Positions 7,442-15,172 of a stretch of DNA of 16,884 bases are shown in pieces. Under the pieces are notes generated by a model that saw nothing but the letters and a program-made list of their open reading frames with translations, was not told the DNA's origin and did not search any database. Each line of letters starts with the position of its first letter. Within the stretch, counting starts at the first letter, position 1. Both the position numbers and the translations under genes were made by a program. Source of the stretch: an uncultured Ruminococcus sp. (GTDB lineage: Bacteria > Bacillota > Clostridia > Oscillospirales > CAG-272); NCBI GenBank assembly GCA_902783755.1, contig CACZSC010000077.1, forward strand, positions 1-16,884, in the 5' to 3' direction.

Positions 7442-10400
7442 ATGGGCGATTTCGTACATCTTCATCTTCACAGCGAATACAGTCTGCTGGACGGCGCCTG
7501 CCGCATTTCCGAGATACCGGAGGCGGCGAAGGCCCAGGGCCATTCCGCCGTCGCCATAACCGACCACGGCAACATGTACGGCGCGGTCAGGTTCTACAAG
7601 GCCTGCCGGGCGGCGGGGATCAAGCCCATAATAGGATCCGAGATGTACGTGGCCGGCACATCCATGGCCGACCGCACAAAATCAGCGGAGAACGGCATAT
7701 ACCACCTCATACTCCTGGCCAAGGACCTTACAGGTTGGAAAAACCTCATATATCTCTCTTCCGCGTCCTTCACCGACGGGTTCTATATCAAGCCCAGGAT
7801 CGACTACGAGCTTCTGAAGGACCATGCGGAAGGGCTTGTGTGCCTGTCGGCATGCGTGTCCGGGTATATCCCGAGATGCATACTGAACGGCGATTCGGAG
7901 AGGGCCAGGGAGTACGCCCTGAAGATGGACAGCCTGTTCGGCAGGGGAAATTTCTACCTCGAGATCCAGGACCACGGGCTGCGGGAGGAGAGCATCGTCA
8001 GGAACGGGATCCTTGAGATCTCCCGGGAGACGGGCATCCCCATGGTATGCACCAACGACGTCCACTACCTGAGAAAGGCGGACGCCGATTACCAGGATAC
8101 CCTGATGTGCATCCAGACCGGGAAACAGAAGGACGAGCTGAACCGGATGCGGTTCGATTCCGACGAATACTACTATAAATCCACGGCCGAGATGGAGCAG
8201 CTGTTCTCGGAATACGGGGACGCCGCCGCAAACACGGCGAAGATCGCCGCCATGTGCGACCTGGAACTGGAGTTCGGCAGCACGAAACTGCCGAGGTACA
8301 GTCCGGACGACGGATCGACCCCGGAGGAATTCCTCCGTAAACTGGTGAGGAGGGGACTGGGAAGGAAGATCGCCGAGTCCAAGATCACCTTCGACGGGGA
8401 ACATGACGAGACCGTATACAATGAAAGGATCGACTACGAGTTCTCGGTCATATCCCAGATGGGGTATGTGGAATACTACCTCGTCGTCTGGGATTTCGTA
8501 AATTACGCAAGATCGTCGGGCATACCGGTGGGTCCCGGAAGGGGATCCGGAGCCGGATCGCTGATAGCCTACCTAATAGGCATCACGGACGTCGACCCCA
8601 TAAGGTTCGACCTGCTCTTCGAGCGGTTCCTGAACCCCGAGAGAGTCAGCATGCCCGACTTCGACATAGATTTCTGCTATAACCGCAGGGATGAGGTCAT
8701 AGAATATGTGAGAGTGAAGTACGGGGCGGACCGCACTTCCCAGATAATCACCTTCGGGACCCTTGCCGCGAAGGCGGCCATAAGAGCTGTCGGCCGGACC
8801 ATGGGAATGCCCTATTCTGACGTGGACAGGGTTGCGAAGCTGGTGCCGGGGGATCTCGGCATCACGCTGAAGGAGGCCATCGAAAGAGTGCCGGAGCTGA
8901 AAGCCCTGCAGAACGACAAACAGACGGGCAGGCTCATAGCCACGTCCCTGGCCATAGAGGGGCTCCCGAGGAACGCCTCCGTGCACGCGGCGGGTGTGGT
9001 CATAACGGAGAAGCCACTGTGCGAGTATGTCCCGGTGGCGGTCAACAACGGCATCACGGTCACACAGTTCGACATGGACACCATAGCGGAGCTGGGACTG
9101 CTTAAGTTCGACTTCCTGGCCCTGAGATACCTGACCGTCATAAACGAGGCGGAAAGGCTGATAAGGGAGAAGGAGCCGGGGTTCGACGTGACCAGGGCCG
9201 ATATGAAGGACCGTCTCACCTACGAGACCATATCCAGAGGAGACACCAACGGGGTGTTCCAGCTGGAGTCACGGGGAATGAGGCAGATGCTGACCCAGCT
9301 GAAGCCCGAGAGCATAGAAGACGTCATAGCCGCCATAGCCCTCTTCAGGCCGGGGCCCATGGATTCCATCCCGAGATACATAGAGGCGAGGCACGGGATA
9401 TCGAAGCCCGAATACTCTATACCGGCGCTGCGGACCATACTGGAGTCCACCTACGGCTGCATCGTGTACCAGGAACAGGTGATGCAGATATTCAGGGAGG
9501 TCTCGGGATATTCCTTCGGCCACGCCGACGTGGTGAGGAGAGCCATATCAAAAAAGAAAAAGGAAGTCATCGACGGCGAGCGGCGGACGTTCATAGACGG
9601 GGCCGTGGCCAAGGGGACTCCGGAGAAGGAGGCCGAGGATCTTTTCGAGAGCATCGTCAGCTTCGCGAACTACGCCTTCAACAAGAGCCATGCCGCGGCA
9701 TATGCCGTGCTGTCTTTCAGGACCGCATACCTTAAGTCCCATTATCCCCTCGAATACATGTCAGCGTACCTGACGTCCGTGCTTACGGACAACAGCAAGC
9801 TGGCTGAATATATAGCCGACCTGAAGTCCAGGGGGATCACGGTGCTTCCGCCGGACATAAACAGGAGCTATCCGGGATTCAGGCCCGACGGGGATGCCGT
9901 AAGGTTCGCCCTGGGAGCCATCAAGGGAATAGGAAGCGGACTGTGCGAGAGGATCGTGGAGGACAGGGAAAGGAACGGGGAGTTCTCCGGCATAGAGGAC
10001 TTCGCCGCCCGCATCTCCGGCACAGGAATGTCCGTGATGCAGTTCGAGGAGATGGTGAAGGCCGGGGTCTTCGACAGTCTGGGCGTATACAGGAGCCGCC
10101 TCATGGCCGCGTCTAAGCAGCTGATGGACAAGAAGGTGTTCGGCAAACGGGACGACAGCCAGATCAGCCTTTTCGATTCTGTGGCGGCGGAGGACATGCC
10201 GCAGAAGTCTTCGGTGGAGTTCCCGGACATCCCGGAATTCGACCTGAACAGGAAGCTGCAGCTTGAGAAGGAAGCGGCAGGAGTAAGTCTTTCTGGACAT
10301 ATTCTTGACGAATACGCGAACTTTTTCCGTTCTCCCGACGTCTTACCACTGGCGACTCTTTCACTGTCCGCGCCGGATGAAGAGGAAGATGCCGACGACA

Positions 10401-10969
10401 GGCTGATGAAGCTGGCGGACACCCGGGTCAGAGCCGGGGGCATCGTGGCCATGAGAAACGACAAGACCACGAAAAAGGGAGACATGATGTCGTTCATCGC
10501 CCTGGAGGACATGTCGGGCACCGCGGAGGTGATCTGCTTCCCGAGGATACTGGAAAAATACGGAGCTCTGCTGACGGAGGGAAGAGCCGTGGAGATCCGC
10601 GGCAGGATCTCCGTGAAGGAGGACGAGGCGGGAAAGATCATCGCCGAGTCCGTTACCGAACTCGGAAAAGACGGGGAGACCGTTCCGGATCCGCCCCGGC
10701 AGGACCCCGGCGAACATATGACGGAAAGACCGCGCGAAGATGGAGCAAAGCTCCGGAAGGCATATCTGAGAGTGCCCGGAAAGGACTCGCCCGGATACAG
10801 GAGGGCGTCGGCATTCCTTGACATCTTCACGGGAAAAGACCTTGCCGTCTTCTTCTACTACGCAGATACCGGTGAATACGTTCCATACGGCAACGGGATG
10901 AAAGACACGGAATTCGCAAGATGCGAGCTCAGGGAGATCCTGGGTCCGGACAACGTGGTAATAAAATGA
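7442..10969 (+). CDS. dnaE: DNA polymerase III alpha subunit DnaE
   Basis: This is a replicative C-family DNA polymerase of 1175 residues, normal for DnaE1. The N-terminal PHP domain begins with HLHLHSEYSLLDG (6-18). The palm carries the catalytic aspartates D408 and D410 in PDFDIDFC and D557 in LLKFDFLALR. A helix-hairpin-helix region lies at about 808-850 (FALGAIKGIGSGL), and an OB-fold domain at about 996-1080. It lacks an internal DEDD exonuclease and has the DnaE domain order, so it is not PolC. Bacillota generally also have PolC, which is not in this window. AAAGGGAGG at 7426-7434 gives a strong ribosome binding site seven bases before ATG 7442. whiA directly followed by dnaE is a recurrent clostridial neighbourhood. 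I see no hairpin terminator after its stop. Confidence 0.97.
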   Translation: MGDFVHLHLHSEYSLLDGACRISEIPEAAKAQGHSAVAITDHGNMYGAVRFYKACRAAGIKPIIGSEMYVAGTSMADRTKSAENGIYHLILLAKDLTGWKNLIYLSSASFTDGFYIKPRIDYELLKDHAEGLVCLSACVSGYIPRCILNGDSERAREYALKMDSLFGRGNFYLEIQDHGLREESIVRNGILEISRETGIPMVCTNDVHYLRKADADYQDTLMCIQTGKQKDELNRMRFDSDEYYYKSTAEMEQLFSEYGDAAANTAKIAAMCDLELEFGSTKLPRYSPDDGSTPEEFLRKLVRRGLGRKIAESKITFDGEHDETVYNERIDYEFSVISQMGYVEYYLVVWDFVNYARSSGIPVGPGRGSGAGSLIAYLIGITDVDPIRFDLLFERFLNPERVSMPDFDIDFCYNRRDEVIEYVRVKYGADRTSQIITFGTLAAKAAIRAVGRTMGMPYSDVDRVAKLVPGDLGITLKEAIERVPELKALQNDKQTGRLIATSLAIEGLPRNASVHAAGVVITEKPLCEYVPVAVNNGITVTQFDMDTIAELGLLKFDFLALRYLTVINEAERLIREKEPGFDVTRADMKDRLTYETISRGDTNGVFQLESRGMRQMLTQLKPESIEDVIAAIALFRPGPMDSIPRYIEARHGISKPEYSIPALRTILESTYGCIVYQEQVMQIFREVSGYSFGHADVVRRAISKKKKEVIDGERRTFIDGAVAKGTPEKEAEDLFESIVSFANYAFNKSHAAAYAVLSFRTAYLKSHYPLEYMSAYLTSVLTDNSKLAEYIADLKSRGITVLPPDINRSYPGFRPDGDAVRFALGAIKGIGSGLCERIVEDRERNGEFSGIEDFAARISGTGMSVMQFEEMVKAGVFDSLGVYRSRLMAASKQLMDKKVFGKRDDSQISLFDSVAAEDMPQKSSVEFPDIPEFDLNRKLQLEKEAAGVSLSGHILDEYANFFRSPDVLPLATLSLSAPDEEEDADDRLMKLADTRVRAGGIVAMRNDKTTKKGDMMSFIALEDMSGTAEVICFPRILEKYGALLTEGRAVEIRGRISVKEDEAGKIIAESVTELGKDGETVPDPPRQDPGEHMTERPREDGAKLRKAYLRVPGKDSPGYRRASAFLDIFTGKDLAVFFYYADTGEYVPYGNGMKDTEFARCELREILGPDNVVIK

Positions 10970-11002
10970 CCTGAAAATGACTGGAACGAAAAAATCGCAA
11001 TG

Positions 11003-11034
11003 TTAACACGGAATTCAAAATTGAGTTGTATAAT
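11003..11034 (+). promoter_or_regulatory. Probable sigma-A type promoter for the class A PBP gene
   Basis: A perfect -10 hexamer TATAAT lies at 11029-11034 in the 98-base gap after dnaE, the longest intergenic gap in the window and visibly AT-richer than the flanks. The nearest -35-like hexamer is TTAACA at 11003-11008, five of six to consensus but with a long 20-base spacer; no good hexamer exists at 17 bases. Transcription would start near 11041, giving a leader of roughly 25-30 bases. The -10 is convincing and the -35 assignment is weak. Confidence 0.55.
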
Positions 11035-11052
11035 CATAAGAGTTTTGACGGG

Positions 11053-11060
11053 AAAGGAGG
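11053..11060 (+). promoter_or_regulatory. Strong Shine-Dalgarno deciding the GTG start of the PBP
   Basis: AAAGGAGG ends seven bases before GTG 11068. An upstream in-frame TTG at 11026 overlaps the -10 hexamer and would place the Shine-Dalgarno inside the coding region, so GTG 11068 is taken as the start. Confidence 0.85.
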
Positions 11061-11067
11061 GGCTGAC

Positions 11068-14000
11068 GTGGATACCGGAAAAGAAAAGGTAGACTGGAGC
11101 CAGGAGACCGCCACGGTCCTCGGCAGGATAAAGAAGGTCCTGCTGAAGATAGTGACCATATTTCTCAATATAGTCCTGACGGTGGTCCTCATAACGCTGC
11201 TGACGGCGATAATCGTCGGCTGCACCTTCGCGGTCTATGTCAACAAGCACCTGGATCTGCATTTCGATCCTTCCACCATCGTGTCGGTCAACACCGACTC
11301 CACCACAAGGATATACTATATGTCCTACAGGACCGAAGATGACAGGATCAACAGGAACGGCATACCCATCGAGATCGAGGAGCAGAGGCTCTATTCGACG
11401 GACAACTCGCTGGCGGTGTCATACAAGCAGCTCCCGAAGAACCTCATCAACGCTTTCGTGGCCATAGAGGACAAGCGCTTCTTCCAGCACCAGGGCGTGG
11501 ACTGGGTGACGACCTTACAGTCGTTCCTGAAATTTGCCCTGGGCAGCGGGCAGGGCGGAGGCTCCACCATAACCCAGCAGCTCATAAAGAACGTGACCGG
11601 AGAAGACTCGCCCACCATCCAGAGGAAGGTGGAGGAGATCTTCAGGGCCATGAACCTTGAAAAGTCGAAGAGCAAGGAGGAGATCCTGGAGGCCTACCTC
11701 AACATCGTATATCTCGGCAACGGATGCCGTGGGGTGCAGGCAGCCTCGAACTACTATTTCGACAAGGACGTCTCCGAGCTGACTCTCGTCGAGTGCGCAG
11801 CGCTGGCCTCCATCGTGAAGAACCCGTCCCAGTACGAGCCGAAATACCATGAGGACGACTTCACGGTAGTGGTGGACGGCGAGGAGATAGTAAGGCACGG
11901 CAACGCATGGAGAAGATGGGTCGTTCTCGACCAGATGAGGGAGAACGGCATGATCACCAAGGCGGAATGCGAAGCCGCCCAGAACGAGACTCTCAATATA
12001 GTATATGAAGATACGGAGGAGGGCGTCCTTTCCGAGGGGATGACCCTGTACAGCTGGTATACCGAAGCCATGCTGACCCAGCTCCGCGACGATATAATGG
12101 AAGTCTACAACGTGGACAGGACCACCGCGTGGAACATGCTGTTCTTCAGCGGATACAAGATCTACACCCCCATGGATCCCGAAGTACAGGACGTCCTCGA
12201 AATGGTATACGAGAACGACGCCGCGTACTTCCCGTCGGTAACGTCGGGCCTCCAGCCCCAGTCTGCCATGGTCATTTGCGACCCGTACACGGGAGACGTG
12301 CTGGGCCTCGTGGGAGGCAGGGGAGAGAAGACTGTCAACAGAGGAATCGACAGGGCCACGGTCTCCGTCAGGCCTCCGGGATCATCCATCAAGCCGCTCT
12401 CGGTCTACGGTCCCGCACTGGACCTTGGCATCATAACGTACGGCTCCGTGGTGGACGACACTCCCGTCATGTTCAACCAGAAGAGCTACGGGGATTACAT
12501 CCAGTACACCCCGTACCCCTACAACTACCCTAACATCTACATGGGTCTGACTACCATCAACTCGGCGGTCACCAGATCCGTGAACACCATAGCGATGAAA
12601 GTCCTTCAGATGCTTGGAGTGGATTATTCCTTCAACTTCATGAAGAACGAGCTCGGCTTTGAAAGCCTCATAGATTCAGCCACCACGTCAAGCGGCGCTG
12701 TCATCACTGACAGAGGCCTTGCCGCTCTGGCCCTGGGTCAGCCAAACTACGGCGTAACGGTGCTTGAGATGACGGCCGCATACTGCATCTTCCAGAACAA
12801 GGGAGTATACAATTCCCCGAACCTGTATCTTTATGTGGAAGATGCCAGCGGGAACCTGGTCCTGGGGACCAGGGGCAACGAAAGCATCCTGCCCGCAAGC
12901 CACAAGACCAACAGCATCGTCATAAGTGAGGAGACGGCCTCCATCATGACGAAGCTTCTCGAGAACGTTGTCGACACCGGTACTGCAGCCGGGATGAACC
13001 TGGCTACATACATGGACGTGGCCGGCAAGACCGGTACCACAAGCGCCGACTTTGACAGATACTTCATGGGATACACCCCTTACTACGTGGGCGGATGCTG
13101 GACGGGATACGATATCCCCCAGTCGCTTGGCGCATTCGGGCAGAGCCCGTCTCTCGTGGTATGGGACAAGGTCATGACCATCCTTCACCAGAAGTATGTG
13201 GACGCGGCAATGAACGGCGGCGAGCCGCTACAGAAATTCGAGCTGGCTCCCGGTGTGATCGAGGCGGAGTACTGCAAGGATTCAGGAAAGCTGTGCACAG
13301 AGGCCTGTGATCTGGATCCGAGGGGCTGGAGAAGGGAAAAAGGATATTTCACAAGAGATACCGTTCCCACAGACTCGTGCCAGACTCATGTGATCTGCCT
13401 GAGAGACACTTCCACGAACCTCATGGCGTCCGACAACTGCAATCCGAAGGACTGCGTCAAGGTTGCTCTGATACGCGTTGAGGACAGGAGCTTCCCGACA
13501 GAGGTATATGTTCAGGACGCGCAGTTCGTCTACAGGGAGATGTCTAAGAGTGTCCAGCCGAGCGGCTGGTGGGGCGTGCCGTATTTCGTCCATCTTATAA
13601 AGGATGGCGAATATGTGGGCAGTTCCTACGTGGATACTCCGTACAACGCATACTGCTACAAGCACTGCGACTACAGGCCCTGGGGCGGCAACCCGCCTGC
13701 CGAGGACAGCGGATACACTCCTCCCGGAACAGGCACGAAGGACACCGACAAGCCTGACGTGGATACGAAGGATCCGCTCGACACCGATGACACAGTCGAC
13801 ACCGTCGATACGTCCGACACCGCGGATACTGAAGATACCGTCGATACCCGCGACACGGAGGATGTATCCGTGGATACCGATGATACGGCGGATACTGACG
13901 ACACAGGCGGCAACGAAGACACGGACACCCCGGACACGGATGATACCGGACCGGTGGAACCCGTTGAAAGCGATACGGACGAGCCCGTTGATACGGACGG

Positions 14001-14091
14001 GCCCGATACGTCGGATACAGAACCTGAGGAATCTGATTCTGAGGATACGGATACCGAGGAATCCGAAACAGAGGAAGACTGGTTCGTATAG
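11068..14091 (+). CDS. ponA: Bifunctional class A penicillin-binding protein (PBP1A type)
   Basis: This membrane-anchored peptidoglycan synthase joins glycosyltransferase and transpeptidase activities. From GTG 11068 it has 1007 residues. A short cytoplasmic segment precedes one transmembrane helix (about 25-57). The GT51 domain has catalytic E134 in AIEDKRFF, GGGSTITQQLIKN (163-175) and E208 in EAYLNIVYLGNG. The transpeptidase has S439-S-I-K442, S504-V-N506 and K654-T-G656. After it comes a segment with nine cysteines (C736 to C867), then a low-complexity acidic tail (891-1004) with about 25 Asp-Thr pairs, ending in WFV. Usual class A PBPs are about 700-900 residues, so the tail explains the extra length. 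The gene has its own promoter-like region and terminator and appears monocistronic. It would use lipid II whose MurNAc part depends on MurB upstream. Confidence 0.96.
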   Translation: MDTGKEKVDWSQETATVLGRIKKVLLKIVTIFLNIVLTVVLITLLTAIIVGCTFAVYVNKHLDLHFDPSTIVSVNTDSTTRIYYMSYRTEDDRINRNGIPIEIEEQRLYSTDNSLAVSYKQLPKNLINAFVAIEDKRFFQHQGVDWVTTLQSFLKFALGSGQGGGSTITQQLIKNVTGEDSPTIQRKVEEIFRAMNLEKSKSKEEILEAYLNIVYLGNGCRGVQAASNYYFDKDVSELTLVECAALASIVKNPSQYEPKYHEDDFTVVVDGEEIVRHGNAWRRWVVLDQMRENGMITKAECEAAQNETLNIVYEDTEEGVLSEGMTLYSWYTEAMLTQLRDDIMEVYNVDRTTAWNMLFFSGYKIYTPMDPEVQDVLEMVYENDAAYFPSVTSGLQPQSAMVICDPYTGDVLGLVGGRGEKTVNRGIDRATVSVRPPGSSIKPLSVYGPALDLGIITYGSVVDDTPVMFNQKSYGDYIQYTPYPYNYPNIYMGLTTINSAVTRSVNTIAMKVLQMLGVDYSFNFMKNELGFESLIDSATTSSGAVITDRGLAALALGQPNYGVTVLEMTAAYCIFQNKGVYNSPNLYLYVEDASGNLVLGTRGNESILPASHKTNSIVISEETASIMTKLLENVVDTGTAAGMNLATYMDVAGKTGTTSADFDRYFMGYTPYYVGGCWTGYDIPQSLGAFGQSPSLVVWDKVMTILHQKYVDAAMNGGEPLQKFELAPGVIEAEYCKDSGKLCTEACDLDPRGWRREKGYFTRDTVPTDSCQTHVICLRDTSTNLMASDNCNPKDCVKVALIRVEDRSFPTEVYVQDAQFVYREMSKSVQPSGWWGVPYFVHLIKDGEYVGSSYVDTPYNAYCYKHCDYRPWGGNPPAEDSGYTPPGTGTKDTDKPDVDTKDPLDTDDTVDTVDTSDTADTEDTVDTRDTEDVSVDTDDTADTDDTGGNEDTDTPDTDDTGPVEPVESDTDEPVDTDGPDTSDTEPEESDSEDTDTEESETEEDWFV
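13738..14076 (+). repeat. Degenerate GAY-ACN (Asp-Thr) repeat encoding the PBP tail
   Basis: About 340 bases are built from degenerate GAC/GAT + ACN dipeptide codons, often in nine-base units of the form x-Asp-Thr where x is Val, Ser, Ala, Glu, Asp, Pro or Arg. The code choices vary (gacacc, gatacc, gatacg, gataca), so the repeat is clearer in protein than in DNA. Unit lengths are multiples of three, so gain or loss of units would keep the frame. Confidence 0.9.
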
Positions 14092-14103
14092 CAAACAGAT
14101 AAC

Positions 14104-14128
14104 AGCCGGGGATCTCCCGGCTTTATTT
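14104..14128 (+). terminator. Rho-independent terminator after the PBP gene
   Basis: A perfect 7-bp GC-rich stem (AGCCGGG at 14104-14110, CCCGGCT at 14116-14122) with a 5-base loop GATCT is followed by TTATTT. It starts 12 bases after the PBP stop. The T-tract is short and interrupted by one A, so termination may be partial. Confidence 0.8.
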
Positions 14129-14145
14129 GAAATACCGGAGATATT

Positions 14146-15168
14146 ATGCTGGACAGACTGGAGAAGGAAAGGACCCTGACAGACGGGGAATTTCTGGAGA
14201 TACTGACCACAACTGAATACGACGGGGAACTCGGCGAGCGGGCTGATGCCGTAAGAAGGAAGGTATACGGTGACCGGGTGTTCATACGGGGACTCGTCGA
14301 GATCACGAACTACTGCAGGAACAACTGCTATTACTGCGGCATACGGCGGGGCAACAGACTGTGCACCCGCTACAGGCTGACGGAAGAGCAGATCTTTTCC
14401 TGTTGCGATGAAGGATACGGGCTGGGATTCAGGACTTTCGTCCTGCAGGGCGGCGAGGACCCGCGGTTCACCGATGACAGGATCTGCGCCATAGTATCGG
14501 GGATCAAGGACAGACATCCCGACTGCGCGGTCACCCTGTCTCTGGGAGAGAAGAGCCGGGAAAGCTACGGGATGTACCGACAAGCAGGAGCGGACAGATA
14601 TCTTCTGAGGCATGAGACGGCTGATGAGGAGCATTACAGAAAACTGCACCCCGCTCAACTCAGTCTGGAAAACCGGAAGAGATGCCTTTTCGATCTGAAG
14701 GAACTGGGATATCAGGTGGGATCAGGGTTCATGGTCGGCTCTCCGTACCAGACGTCTGAGTGCCTCGTGGAGGATCTGAGATTCCTCCAGAAACTGGATC
14801 CGGATATGATAGGGATAGGCCCGTTCATACACCACAGCCAGACTCCGTTCGCGGACAGGCCTGACGGAAGCTTTGAGCTGACGCTGAAACTGATATCGGT
14901 CCTGAGGCTGATGTTCCCCCATGCGCTGATCCCGGCCACCACCGCACTCGGGACGATAAACCCGAGGGGCCGCGAGATGGGACTTCAGCGTGGAGCGAAC
15001 GTAGTGATGCCGAACTTGTCCCCCACTGGGGTGAGAGAATTATATCAGCTGTACGACAACAAGATATGTACAGGAGAGGAATCTGCCCAGTGCCTGGAGT
15101 GCCTCAGGAACAGGGTCGCTGCTGCGGGATACAGGATAGTTCAGGATATTGGAAATGTTAAAAGGTGA
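14146..15168 (+). CDS. hydE: [FeFe] hydrogenase H-cluster radical SAM maturase HydE
   Basis: HydE is a radical S-adenosylmethionine enzyme that, with HydG and the scaffold HydF, builds the di-iron subcluster of [FeFe] hydrogenase. The 340-residue product carries the radical SAM CX3CX2C motif at C57, C61 and C64, followed by GIRRGN. Family blocks FRTFVLQGGEDPRF (95-108), ADRYLLRHETAD (149-160), SGFMVGSPYQT (193-203), IGIGPFIHH (222-230) and PATTALGTINPRG (263-275) separate it from biotin synthase. PylB is the nearest alternative, but no pyrrolysine genes are visible. A second Cys set, C308-X7-C316-X2-C319, matches the optional auxiliary cluster site of some HydE proteins. GGAG at 14137-14140 precedes ATG 14146. 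HydF, HydG and the hydrogenase itself are not in the window. mnmA follows after four bases. Confidence 0.93.
   Translation: MLDRLEKERTLTDGEFLEILTTTEYDGELGERADAVRRKVYGDRVFIRGLVEITNYCRNNCYYCGIRRGNRLCTRYRLTEEQIFSCCDEGYGLGFRTFVLQGGEDPRFTDDRICAIVSGIKDRHPDCAVTLSLGEKSRESYGMYRQAGADRYLLRHETADEEHYRKLHPAQLSLENRKRCLFDLKELGYQVGSGFMVGSPYQTSECLVEDLRFLQKLDPDMIGIGPFIHHSQTPFADRPDGSFELTLKLISVLRLMFPHALIPATTALGTINPRGREMGLQRGANVVMPNLSPTGVRELYQLYDNKICTGEESAQCLECLRNRVAAAGYRIVQDIGNVKR
15162..15168 (+). promoter_or_regulatory. Ribosome binding site deciding the mnmA start
   Basis: AAGGTGA overlaps the end of hydE and lies four bases before ATG 15173. In-frame ATG 15155 and TTG 15149 would add six to eight residues before the conserved N-terminus and are less well placed. 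Confidence 0.6.
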
Positions 15169-15172
15169 TTAT

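Noticed and set aside
11026..11067. TTG 11026 as start of the PBP
   Set aside because: It overlaps the -10 hexamer and has no Shine-Dalgarno. GTG 11068 has AAAGGAGG at ideal spacing.
13738..14076. Asp-Thr tail as dockerin or calcium-binding RTX repeats
   Set aside because: There is no dockerin duplicated loop or GGxGxD nonapeptide. The pattern is simple x-Asp-Thr low complexity.
13282..14658. Long antisense open frame (458 codons) opposite the PBP C-terminus and hydE start
   Set aside because: The Asp-Thr repeat read backwards gives open low-complexity frames with Ser-Val or Arg-Ile patterns. There is no recognisable domain, and the frame crosses the terminator and two well-identified genes.
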